37,001 bases of DNA from Mycobacterium sp. Lineage in GTDB: Bacteria; Actinomycetota; Actinomycetes; Mycobacteriales; Mycobacteriaceae. Position numbers and translations under genes: made by a program. The notes below the pieces were generated by a model. It searched no databases and was not told where the DNA came from. It was given only the letters and a program-made list of their open reading frames with translations. Location of the stretch: contig JAOPWT010000276.1 in the NCBI GenBank assembly GCA_025965555.1, positions 1 through 37,001 of the forward strand, written 5' to 3'. Position 1 is the first letter of the stretch. The number at the start of each line of letters is the position of its first letter. Positions 28,794 to 37,001 of this stretch are shown in pieces.

Positions 28794-28865
28794 GTCAGCC
28801 GTGCCTGATGGGCTGACTCCGTCAGCCGTGCTTGATGGGCTGACTCCGTCAGCCGTGCCCGATCC
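28794..28865. repeat. 27-bp tandem repeat (2 full copies plus partial) in a convergent intergenic region and the fprA 3' end
   Basis: gtcagccgtgc(c/t)tgatgggctgactcc at 28794 and 28821; third partial copy from 28848. Confidence 0.95.
28811..28854. terminator. Two tandem stem-loops, candidate bidirectional terminator
   Basis: ggctgac-tcc-gtcagcc (7-bp stem, 3-nt loop) at 28811-28827 and 28838-28854, between convergent genes; no U-tract. Confidence 0.5.
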
Positions 28866-30201
28866 GCAGGAGATCGGCCACACTGGTCAGCTTCACCCGC
28901 GGCCGTCCGTGCGGCTGGCCTGCACCGCGCTCGTGATCGTCGATCAGCTTCCAGTGGTCGTCGGTGACGAGCTTCGGTTGCCGGGCCAACAGCCACTCCA
29001 GTGCGTCCTCGGACTGCGACTCACCCAGATCGCCCAGCAGGGTGTCGACCGTCGCCGCCGAGTCCTTCTTGTTGCTACCGATGACGCCCGACGGACCGCG
29101 CTTGATCCAGCCAACGACGTACTCGTTGCGACTGCCGTCGATCCGGCCGTCGGTGTGCGGAATGGTGCCCGATCGCTCGTCGAACGGCAGCCCTGGAGTG
29201 GGCACGCCGCGGTATCCGACGGCGCGAACCACCAACTGGGCGGTCAGTTCCTCGCGGGCGCCGGTGTCCTTGGCCACCAACCTGCCGCCGTCGTTCACCA
29301 ACTCGTTCTGGCCGAGCACGATCGACGAGACCCGGTCGGCGCCCTTGATCTCGATGGGGGAGGTGTGGAATCGAAACACGATGCGACGCTTGGCCCCTCG
29401 CGGCTTCCGCTCGGCGTACCCCCGCATCACCTTGACGTTCTGCTTGACGGTCTTGCCCGCGGCCTCGAGGTCCTCATCGGAAATCCCGGCGAAGTCCGCC
29501 GGGTCGACGATCACGTCCACGTCGGCCATGGCCTCCAGGTCGCCGAGCTCGCGCAATTCCAGCGTGGTGAACGTGGCCTGCAGCGGTCCGCGACGTCCGA
29601 GCACCACCACCTCCTCGACGCCCCGTGCGTGCAGGGACTCCAGTGCGTGATCGGCGATGTCGGTGTTGGCCAAGACGTCGGGATCGCTGACGAGGATGCG
29701 GGCGACGTCGAGTGCCACGTTGCCGTTGCCCACCACGACCGCCCGCCCCGTCGACAGGTCCGGCGTCATCTCACCGAAGTGAGGGTGGGCGTTGTACCAG
29801 CCGACGAAGTCGACGGCGGCGACGCTGCCGGACAACTCCTCGCCGGGGATGCCCAGCGGGCGGTCCGACTGGGCACCGACGGCGTAGATGACCGCGTCGT
29901 AGCGCTCGGCGAGTTCGGCCGCCTGCACGTGCTCGCCCACCCGGATGTTGCCGAAGAAGCGAAAGCGGGGATCGTTCCCGGTCTTCTCGAACTGGGCACT
30001 GATGGTCTTGATCTTCGGATGATCCGGCGCGACCCCGGAGCGCACCAGGCCCCACGGGGTCGGCAACATCTCCAGCATGTCGACGCGGACGTCCTTGGGC
30101 GCGTCGGAGCCTTCCGTGGAGTCCGCGAACTTCAGCAGCGATGCGGCGGCAAAGTAGCCGGATGGACCGGAACCGACGATCGCGACGCGGTATGGGCGCA
30201 A
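28849..30201 (-). CDS. fprA: NADPH-ferredoxin (adrenodoxin-type) reductase
   Basis: 450 aa; RPYRVAIVGSGPSGYFAAASLLK, MLPTPWGLVRSGVAPDHPKIKTI, VVGNGNVALDVARIL, YVVGWIKRGPSGVIGSNKKDS. Confidence 0.95.
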   Translation of the reverse strand: MRPYRVAIVGSGPSGYFAAASLLKFADSTEGSDAPKDVRVDMLEMLPTPWGLVRSGVAPDHPKIKTISAQFEKTGNDPRFRFFGNIRVGEHVQAAELAERYDAVIYAVGAQSDRPLGIPGEELSGSVAAVDFVGWYNAHPHFGEMTPDLSTGRAVVVGNGNVALDVARILVSDPDVLANTDIADHALESLHARGVEEVVVLGRRGPLQATFTTLELRELGDLEAMADVDVIVDPADFAGISDEDLEAAGKTVKQNVKVMRGYAERKPRGAKRRIVFRFHTSPIEIKGADRVSSIVLGQNELVNDGGRLVAKDTGAREELTAQLVVRAVGYRGVPTPGLPFDERSGTIPHTDGRIDGSRNEYVVGWIKRGPSGVIGSNKKDSAATVDTLLGDLGESQSEDALEWLLARQPKLVTDDHWKLIDDHERGAGQPHGRPRVKLTSVADLLRIGHG

Positions 30202-30323
30202 TTGATGAGCCTTCCGAGGGCAAGCTGATTTTCACCGGTGATCCGCAGGGGCTGTCGCGACGTCACCGGCCTGGTTACCAAGCCGATGCTAGACCCGCAC
30301 AACGGTCGGTACCCTGATCTCCC

Positions 30324-31439
30324 GTGGATCCCGACCAGCAAGACGACATCACTGCACTCGACACCACTCTGACGACGGTGGAGCGGGTGCTCGATGTCGA
30401 CGGGCTGCGAGACCGCATCAAGACGCTCGAAGACGCCGCGTCCGATCCGAAGCTGTGGGACGACCAGACCCGCGCCCAGAAGGTCACCAGCGAGCTGTCG
30501 CACACGCAGAGCGAGTTGCGCCGCGTCGAGGAGCTCAGACAACGGCTCGACGACCTTCCCGTGATGTACGAACTCGCTGCCGAGGAAGAGGGCGCCAGCA
30601 GCACCGAGGCCCTCGAGGACGCCAACGCGGAACTGGCGAAGCTGCGCGAGGACATCGCGGCCATGGAGGTCCGCACCCTTCTCTCGGGTGAGTACGACGA
30701 GCGCGAGGCCGTCGTGACCATCCGATCGGGCGCAGGCGGCGTCGACGCCGCCGACTGGGCCGAGATGCTCATGCGGATGTACATCCGATGGGCGGAGAAG
30801 CACGACTACGGCGTCGAGGTGTTCGACACGTCCTACGCCGAAGAGGCAGGCATCAAGAGCGCGACGTTCGCCGTGCACGCGCCATACGCCTACGGCACGC
30901 TGTCGGTCGAGCAGGGCACCCATCGCCTGGTGCGGATCAGTCCGTTCGACAACCAGAGCAGGCGCCAGACCTCCTTCGCGGACGTCGAGGTGCTGCCCGT
31001 CGTGGACACCGCCGATCACATCGACATTCCCGACGGTGACGTGCGCGTCGACGTCTACCGATCCAGTGGCCCCGGCGGGCAGTCGGTCAACACCACCGAC
31101 TCGGCAGTTCGACTCACCCACATCCCCACCGGTATCGTCGTGACTTGCCAGAACGAGAAGTCGCAGTTGCAGAACAAGGTTTCGGCGATGCGCGTCCTCC
31201 AGGCAAAGCTGTTGGAACGTAAGCGTTTAGAAGAACGCGCAGAAATGGACGCGCTCAAGAGCGACGGCGGCAGCTCGTGGGGCAACCAGATGCGCTCCTA
31301 TGTGCTTCACCCTTACCAGATGGTCAAGGACCTGCGTAACGAATACGAAGTCGGAAATCCCGCAGCAGTACTCGACGGCGACATCGACGGATTCCTCGAA
31401 GCGGGAATCCGGTGGCGCAATAGGAAAGATGACGACTAG
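30324..31439 (+). CDS. prfB: Peptide chain release factor 2
   Basis: 371 aa; [31 protein letters not shown] motif; [18 protein letters not shown]; uninterrupted frame. Confidence 0.97.
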   Translation: MDPDQQDDITALDTTLTTVERVLDVDGLRDRIKTLEDAASDPKLWDDQTRAQKVTSELSHTQSELRRVEELRQRLDDLPVMYELAAEEEGASSTEALEDANAELAKLREDIAAMEVRTLLSGEYDEREAVVTIRSGAGGVDAADWAEMLMRMYIRWAEKHDYGVEVFDTSYAEEAGIKSATFAVHAPYAYGTLSVEQGTHRLVRISPFDNQSRRQTSFADVEVLPVVDTADHIDIPDGDVRVDVYRSSGPGGQSVNTTDSAVRLTHIPTGIVVTCQNEKSQLQNKVSAMRVLQAKLLERKRLEERAEMDALKSDGGSSWGNQMRSYVLHPYQMVKDLRNEYEVGNPAAVLDGDIDGFLEAGIRWRNRKDDD

Positions 31440-32397
31440 CTACGAGGCAATCGAGTGGTCGCAACGCTGGCACGACTTTTGGCGGGGCGGAATCGGCGAG
31501 TGGATCCTCACTCGGGGTCTGAAGATCACCCTGCTGATCATCTTCGCGGTGCTGGCCGCCCGGTTCATCAGCTGGACTGCTCAGAAGATCACCCGCCGCA
31601 TCGACGCGGACTTCCAGCAGACCGATCAATTGGTGCGCACCGAGACGGCAAAGCACCGGCAAGCGGTCGCATCCGTCATCTCCTGGGTCTCGATCGCAGT
31701 GCTCTTCGTGGTCGTCGCGGTCGACATCACCGACGTGCTGGCCATTCCGGTCGGATCCCTGGTCGCACCCGCCGCCGTTCTTGGCGCAGCGCTGGGCTTC
31801 GGCGCGCAGCGCATCGTGCAGGATCTGCTCGCGGGATTCTTCGTCATCACCGAGAAGCAGTACGGCTTCGGTGATCTGGTCGCGCTCACCGTGGCCGGCA
31901 TCGCTGCCCCTGCCGAGGGCACGGTGGAGGACGTGACGCTGCGCGTCACCAGGCTGCGGTCCACCGAGGGGGAGGTCTTCACCATACCCAACGGTCAGAT
32001 CGTCAAGACGATGAACCTGTCCAAGGACTGGGCCCGCGCGGTGATCGACATCCCGGTGCCGACCAGCGCCGACCTCACCAAGGTCGACGACCTGCTGCAC
32101 AGTGTCAGCGAGAAGGCGATGCAGGACGAGAGCTTGCGCAAGCTGCTGCTGGACGCGCCCCAGGTGATGGGCGTGGAGAGCATCGAGGTCGACACCGTGA
32201 ATCTGCGCATGGTGGCCCGGACGCTGCCGGGCAAGCAGTTCGAAGTCGGCCGACGCATTCGTGTCCTGGTGGTCGAGGGCCTGATCCGGGAAGGCATCGT
32301 CACCTCTGCCGAAGCCGCCCCCGTGGTGAACACGATCCCGAGTCCGGCCAGCGTCAAGCCGCCCGCTGATCAGCAGAACGCGCAGGACCTGTCATGA
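31429..32397 (+). CDS. Small-conductance mechanosensitive channel (MscS) family protein
   Basis: ATG overlaps the prfB end; [81 protein letters not shown]. Confidence 0.93.
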   Translation: MTTSYEAIEWSQRWHDFWRGGIGEWILTRGLKITLLIIFAVLAARFISWTAQKITRRIDADFQQTDQLVRTETAKHRQAVASVISWVSIAVLFVVVAVDITDVLAIPVGSLVAPAAVLGAALGFGAQRIVQDLLAGFFVITEKQYGFGDLVALTVAGIAAPAEGTVEDVTLRVTRLRSTEGEVFTIPNGQIVKTMNLSKDWARAVIDIPVPTSADLTKVDDLLHSVSEKAMQDESLRKLLLDAPQVMGVESIEVDTVNLRMVARTLPGKQFEVGRRIRVLVVEGLIREGIVTSAEAAPVVNTIPSPASVKPPADQQNAQDLS

Positions 32398-32942
32398 GTT
32401 TCTGGGATTGGGTCACTCGCAGACGCACCGACCGTGGCTGGCCGGGCTACATCATCAACGGGCGGATCCGGACGTCGACGGCCGCCCTGGTGGTGGCGTT
32501 CATCGTGGTCTCCTGGGTGCACAACACCTACCGGCCGGCATCATCGACGCCTCCCGCGCCCGAGACCGCCCAGGTGGTGCCGCCGGGCTTCATGCCCGAC
32601 CCGCAGTACACCTGGGTGCCCCGCACCAACGTCGAGACGCGGCCAAGGACGACCTACAGCACCCCGACCACGACGACCACCACCAGCACCACCGAGACCG
32701 AAACGACGGACACCACAAGCCCGACCGAGACCACCGGCCCGACGACCAGCGGACCGTCGACAGCGACGACCGTGATCGACCCGGACGGCCCCGGGCCGCT
32801 GCCGCCGACGACGGTGACACAGACCCCGGTGACGTCGCCGGGGGTGCCGGTGCCGAACCGGTCGGGCACGTCGACCACCACCACGACGACGACCCTTCCG
32901 GGTGCCGTGCTGGTGCCCGCGACGCCTGTGCCGCCCGGGTAG
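32394..32942 (+). CDS. Membrane-anchored Thr/Pro-rich hypothetical protein
   Basis: 182 aa; one [18 protein letters not shown] then [29 protein letters not shown]...[12 protein letters not shown]; overlaps the mscS stop (ATGA). Confidence 0.8.
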   Translation: MSFWDWVTRRRTDRGWPGYIINGRIRTSTAALVVAFIVVSWVHNTYRPASSTPPAPETAQVVPPGFMPDPQYTWVPRTNVETRPRTTYSTPTTTTTTSTTETETTDTTSPTETTGPTTSGPSTATTVIDPDGPGPLPPTTVTQTPVTSPGVPVPNRSGTSTTTTTTTLPGAVLVPATPVPPG

Positions 32943-32983
32943 TCCGGGGCACAGACTTCGTCCCGCTACACTGGCGTGCCGTG

Positions 32984-33673
32984 ATGATCACCCTCGACCA
33001 CGTGAGCAAGCAGTACAAATCCTCGGCACGGCCAGCTCTGGACAACGTCTCACTCAAGATCGAAAAAGGTGAGTTCGTCTTTCTCATCGGACCGTCCGGC
33101 TCGGGCAAGTCGACCTTCATGCGGCTGTTGCTTGCGGAGGACACGCCCACCCAAGGCGACATTCAGGTGTCGAAGTTTCACGTGAACAAGTTGGCGAGCC
33201 GGCACATCCCAGGTCTGCGGCAGGTTCTCGGCTGCGTGTTCCAGGACTTCCGCCTGCTGCAGCAGAAGACCGTCTTCGAGAACGTGGCGTTCGCCCTCGA
33301 GGTCATCGGCAAGCGTTCGGACGTGATCAACCGGGTGGTGCCCGACGTCCTCGAGATGGTGGGCCTGTCCGGCAAGGCCAACCGGCTGCCCAGCGAGTTG
33401 TCCGGCGGTGAGCAGCAGCGCGTCGCGATCGCGCGCGCGTTCGTCAACCGGCCGTTGGTGCTGTTGGCCGATGAGCCGACGGGAAACCTCGACCCTGAGA
33501 CGAGCAAGGACATCATGGATCTGCTCGAGCGGATCAACCGCACCGGTACGACGGTGTTGATGGCGACCCACGACCATCACATCGTCGACTCGATGCGCCA
33601 GCGAGTCATCGAACTGGAGCTGGGACGACTGATCCGCGACGAACAGCGCGGTGTCTATGGAATGGATCGCTAA
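32984..33673 (+). CDS. ftsE: Cell division ATP-binding protein
   Basis: 229 aa; [24 protein letters not shown], Walker [43 protein letters not shown]. Confidence 0.97.
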   Translation: MITLDHVSKQYKSSARPALDNVSLKIEKGEFVFLIGPSGSGKSTFMRLLLAEDTPTQGDIQVSKFHVNKLASRHIPGLRQVLGCVFQDFRLLQQKTVFENVAFALEVIGKRSDVINRVVPDVLEMVGLSGKANRLPSELSGGEQQRVAIARAFVNRPLVLLADEPTGNLDPETSKDIMDLLERINRTGTTVLMATHDHHIVDSMRQRVIELELGRLIRDEQRGVYGMDR

Positions 33674-34567
33674 GTGCGCTTCGGCTTTCTCGTCAACGAG
33701 GTCCTGACCGGACTTCGCCGCAACGTCACGATGACGGTCGCCATGATCTTGACGACCGCCATCTCGATCGGCCTGTTCGGCGGCGGCCTGCTCGTCGTCC
33801 GTCTCGCCGACAGTTCCCGCAACATCTATCTGGACCGCGTCGAGAGTCAGGTCTTCCTCACCAATGACGTGTCGGCCAACGACCCGACGTGCGACGCCGA
33901 CCCGTGCAAGGCACTGCGCAAGCAGATCGAGGACCGCAACGACGTGCGGTCGGTGCGGTTCCTCAATCAGGACGACGCCTATCAGGACGCGATCAAGAAG
34001 TTCCCGCAGTACAAAGACGTTGCGGGCAAGGACGCGTTTCCAGCATCATTCGTGGTGAAGCTCGACAACCCCGAGCAACACAAGGAGTTCGACGACGCGC
34101 TGAAGAGCCAACCCGGTGTGCTCAACGTGCTGAACCAGAAGGACCTCATCGACAGGCTCTTCGCGGTGCTCGACGGGTTGAGTGCCGCGGCGTTCGCGGT
34201 GGCGCTGGTACAGGCGGTCGGTGCGATCCTGTTGATAGCCAACATGGTCCAGGTCGCGGCCTACACGCGAAGAACGGAGGTGGGCATCATGCGATTGGTC
34301 GGCGCGAGCCGCTGGTATACGCAGCTGCCCTTCCTCGTCGAAGCCATGCTGGCGGCGTTCATCGGCGTGGTGATCTCGATCATCGGCCTGATCCTGGTGC
34401 GGGCGCTGTTCCTCGACAAGGCGCTCAACCAGTTCTATCAAGCGAATCTGATCGCCAGAATCGACTACGCAGACATCCTGTACATCTCACCGATTCTGCT
34501 GTTCGTCGGTGTCGCGATGGCAGGCATCACGGGCTACGTCACCCTGCGGCTCTACGTACGGCGCTAG
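33674..34567 (+). CDS. ftsX: Cell division protein FtsX
   Basis: 297 aa; [37 protein letters not shown]-terminal TM bundle; immediately follows ftsE. Confidence 0.96.
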   Translation: MRFGFLVNEVLTGLRRNVTMTVAMILTTAISIGLFGGGLLVVRLADSSRNIYLDRVESQVFLTNDVSANDPTCDADPCKALRKQIEDRNDVRSVRFLNQDDAYQDAIKKFPQYKDVAGKDAFPASFVVKLDNPEQHKEFDDALKSQPGVLNVLNQKDLIDRLFAVLDGLSAAAFAVALVQAVGAILLIANMVQVAAYTRRTEVGIMRLVGASRWYTQLPFLVEAMLAAFIGVVISIIGLILVRALFLDKALNQFYQANLIARIDYADILYISPILLFVGVAMAGITGYVTLRLYVRR

Positions 34568-34569
34568 CG

Positions 34570-35070
34570 GTGGCGAAGAAATCGGCCGCGGAGGTCAAGA
34601 AGAACCGCAACAATCAGGTCGTGGCCACCAATCGAAAGGCGCGGCACAACTATTCGATCCTCGATACCTTCGAGGCCGGTGTGGCGCTGACGGGTACCGA
34701 GGTGAAGAGCCTCCGCGACGGGCAGGCATCGCTTGCGGACTCCTTCGCCACCGTCGACGACGGCGAAGTGTGGCTACGCAACCTGCACATCCCCGAATAT
34801 CACCACGGGTCGTGGACCAACCACGCGCCGCGGCGCAATCGGAAGCTACTGCTGCACCGCACCCAGATCGACAATCTGATCGGCAAGATCCGCGACGGCA
34901 ACCTCTCGCTGGTGCCGTTGTCGCTGTACTTCACCGAAGGCAAGGTCAAGGTGGAACTCGCGTTGGCGCGCGGCAAGCAGGCGCACGACAAGCGTCAGGA
35001 TCTGGCCAAGCGCGACGCCGACCGCGAAGTGATCCGCGAACTGGGCAGGCGTTCCAAAGGCATGAACTGA
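34570..35070 (+). CDS. smpB: SsrA-binding protein
   Basis: 166 aa from GTG 34570; [35 protein letters not shown]...[19 protein letters not shown]. Confidence 0.97.
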   Translation: MAKKSAAEVKKNRNNQVVATNRKARHNYSILDTFEAGVALTGTEVKSLRDGQASLADSFATVDDGEVWLRNLHIPEYHHGSWTNHAPRRNRKLLLHRTQIDNLIGKIRDGNLSLVPLSLYFTEGKVKVELALARGKQAHDKRQDLAKRDADREVIRELGRRSKGMN

Positions 35071-35912
35071 TCGGGGTCGTCTTCGCCCTGGTGTCTGGAA
35101 TCGGCTACGGCGTAAGCGACTTCGTCGGCGGGCTGGCATCGCGACGGGTGGCCGCACTACGGGTGGTGCTGGTTTCCTACCCGGTGGCACTGGTGCTGCT
35201 GACCGGACTGGCGTTCGTGGTCGGTGGACACGTGTCGACGCCTGCGATGGTGTGGGGCGGTCTCTGCGGTTTCAGCCAGGCGTTCGGGGTGTGGTGGTTC
35301 TACGCCGCGCTGGCCGCCGGTCCGATGTCGTTGGTGTCGCCGTTGACGGCCATCCTGGTCGCGGGGGTCCCGGTCATCGCGGGGGTGACGTTGGGGGAGC
35401 GGCCCAGCCTGCTCGCGTGCGCAGGCATCGCCATGGCGTTGGTCGCGGTGGTGCTGGTGAGTCGCGAAGTGCGCGATGGGGATTCGACCGCGCACCGGTT
35501 CACCACCAAGGTGGCCTGGCTCACGCTCGGATCGGGCCTCGCCTTCGGGCTGAACTTCGTGCTCATCGATCAGGCGCCGCTGGACGCTCGGCTCTGGCCG
35601 CTGGTGTTCGCCCGGCTGACCGCGAGCCTCGTGGTTCTGGCGATCGCGGTGTCGTCGCGCAGTCTCGCGGTGCCGTCGGGAGTGCCGCTGAAACTTGCGT
35701 TGGCGGCGGGCGTGTTGGACACCATCTCGAACGTCGCGATGCTAATGGCGCTGCACTCATCGATGCTCTCGCTGACCAGTGTGTTGATCTCGTTGTATCC
35801 GGCGGGGACGGTCGGACTCGCGCTGGTGGTGCTCGAGGAGAAGGTGACGCGCTGGCAGGCGGCCGGGATGTTGCTGGCACTGATATCGGTGGGCTTGATC
35901 GCCGCGGGCTGA
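35067..35912 (+). CDS. EamA/DMT family transporter
   Basis: About 10 hydrophobic segments; [35 protein letters not shown]; start uncertain (in-frame GTG at 35091 is an alternative). Confidence 0.8.
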   Translation: MIGVVFALVSGIGYGVSDFVGGLASRRVAALRVVLVSYPVALVLLTGLAFVVGGHVSTPAMVWGGLCGFSQAFGVWWFYAALAAGPMSLVSPLTAILVAGVPVIAGVTLGERPSLLACAGIAMALVAVVLVSREVRDGDSTAHRFTTKVAWLTLGSGLAFGLNFVLIDQAPLDARLWPLVFARLTASLVVLAIAVSSRSLAVPSGVPLKLALAAGVLDTISNVAMLMALHSSMLSLTSVLISLYPAGTVGLALVVLEEKVTRWQAAGMLLALISVGLIAAG

Positions 35913-35939
35913 CGGAGCTCGGCGGCTAACATCGGCCGG

Positions 35940-36782
35940 GTGACCGAACGTCCGCGCACGCAGCTCGATCAATCCGACGTGCTGGCGCGTCTCTTCGCCT
36001 CGTGGGACGACATCGACCGGGTGCTGACCGACCTCCCCGATGCCGCTTGGAAGAGTCCGACGCCGCTGCCCGGCTGGTGCGTGCACGACGTCGTCGCCCA
36101 TGTCATCGGCACCGAGTCGATGCTTTCCGGCACTCCGACCCCGGAGGCCGACATCGACGTCTCGACCCTCGATCACGTGCACAATCCGATCGGCGTGATG
36201 AACGAGTGCTGGGTGCGCCACCTCGACGGGAAGACCGCCGCGGACGTGCTTGGGCACTACCGCGCCATCACGGCCGATCGACGCCAGGCTTTGACCGCCA
36301 TGAGTGACGAAGACTGGAACGCGGTCACCGCGACACCAGCCGGTCCCGACTCCTACGGCAGATTCATGCGGGTTCGTATCTTCGACTGCTGGATGCACGA
36401 GCAGGACATCCGTGAGGCGCTGTCGCGCCCGTCGTCGGACACCGACCTCGACACCCCGACGGCGCGCCTTGCCCTCGACGAGATGGCCGCGAGCATGGGC
36501 TTCGTGGTGGGCAAGCTGGGCAAGGCGCCGGATGGCTCCCGGGTCGCCATCGAACTGACCGGACCACTGGCCCGCACGATCAGGGTGGCGGTCGACGGAC
36601 GGGCGAAACTCGTCGACGCCTTCGACGGGGAGCCGACCACGACCATCCGTCTGGACGGCCTGCAGTTCACCAGGGTGGCCGGCGGACGGCCGATGAGCAC
36701 CGCCCGTTCGACGGCGATCGAGTTCGACGGAGAGGTCGAGGTGGGGGAGCGGATCGTCGACAACCTGGCCTACGTGATCTGA
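35940..36782 (+). CDS. Maleylpyruvate isomerase (mycothiol-dependent) N-terminal-type family protein
   Basis: 280 aa; LPDAAWKSPTPLPGWCVHDVVAHVIGTESMLSG...RVRIFDCWMHEQDIREAL. Confidence 0.82.
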   Translation: MTERPRTQLDQSDVLARLFASWDDIDRVLTDLPDAAWKSPTPLPGWCVHDVVAHVIGTESMLSGTPTPEADIDVSTLDHVHNPIGVMNECWVRHLDGKTAADVLGHYRAITADRRQALTAMSDEDWNAVTATPAGPDSYGRFMRVRIFDCWMHEQDIREALSRPSSDTDLDTPTARLALDEMAASMGFVVGKLGKAPDGSRVAIELTGPLARTIRVAVDGRAKLVDAFDGEPTTTIRLDGLQFTRVAGGRPMSTARSTAIEFDGEVEVGERIVDNLAYVI

Positions 36783-36895
36783 TCGCGGCCCGAGCCAGGA
36801 CGAGGCTCGGTACGGCTGTCCACACTTGCGAGGTTGCAGGCGCGGCCCGTCGGTGAACACGGGAATTAATCGCTCGGCAGCGGCGCTGAAAGCGG

Positions 36896-36901
36896 TACGA
36901 T
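36896..36901 (+). promoter_or_regulatory. Putative -10 element of ssrA
   Basis: TACGAT 33 nt before the mature tmRNA 5' end; no clear -35. Confidence 0.35.
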
Positions 36902-36933
36902 GAACGTCCTGTCGAAGTTCGGCAGGGGTGCGA

Positions 36934-37001
36934 GGGGCTGAACGGTTTCGACTTCGCGCATCGAATCAAGGGAAGCGTGCCGGTGCAGGCAAATGACCAC
37001 C
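36934..37001 (+). ncRNA. ssrA: Transfer-messenger RNA, 5' part (cut by window edge)
   Basis: GGGGCTGAACGGTTTCGACTTCGCGCATCGAATCAAGGGAAGCGTGCCGGTGCAGGCAAATGACCACC matches the mycobacterial tmRNA 5' end as recalled. Confidence 0.93.

Noticed and set aside
28794-28865. CRISPR array
   Set aside because: Contiguous tandem 27-bp repeats without spacers; hairpin-forming intergenic repeat.
28801-30228. 475-aa plus-strand ORF
   Set aside because: Fully antisense to fprA; no recognisable domain; shadow ORF.
30324-31439. Programmed +1 frameshift in prfB
   Set aside because: The reading frame is continuous from GTG to TAG with no early in-frame TGA, so the autoregulatory frameshift of many bacteria is absent here.

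Overview
This is a GC-rich chromosomal window from a Mycobacterium/Mycolicibacterium-type actinobacterium. Assignments come from reading the translations; no database search was possible. From left to right:
(1) The 5' part of a complex I operon, nuoA-nuoF plus the first codons of nuoG, on the minus strand.
(2) An atypical stand-alone receiver protein, a YceI/SnoaL-like gene pair, two large ATP-binding LuxR (LAL) regulators on the plus strand, and a DUF4242-like gene. A GMC-oxidoreductase remnant lies between the LAL genes.
(3) A compact minus-strand catabolic operon at about 13.1-20.8 kb: HGD-like cupin dioxygenase, alpha/beta hydrolase, CaiB/BaiF CoA-transferase, HMG-CoA-lyase-like protein, TetR, acyl-CoA dehydrogenase, APH-type kinase, DUF6285. 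The ACAD/APH/DUF6285 trio resembles the LvaABC 4-hydroxyacyl-CoA phosphorylation module. This is my main candidate for an undescribed pathway.
(4) A decayed zone with a truncated TetR and a frameshifted deazaflavin (Ddn-type) reductase, followed by an antigen-85-like mycolyltransferase.
(5) An AcuI/QOR-type reductase and two fadE23/fadE24-like dehydrogenases, an untracked 49-aa secreted peptide ORF, hisN, a membrane protein, a PPOX protein and fprA.
(6) The plus-strand block prfB-mscS-Thr-rich membrane protein-ftsE-ftsX-smpB-EamA-maleylpyruvate-isomerase-like, then the 5' end of ssrA (tmRNA), cut by the window edge.
Other notable signals are two tandem 10-codon mini-ORFs linking the dioxygenase stop to the hydrolase start, three separate short tandem duplications at gene 3' ends, a CRP-like site upstream of nuoA, and several operator-like palindromes.
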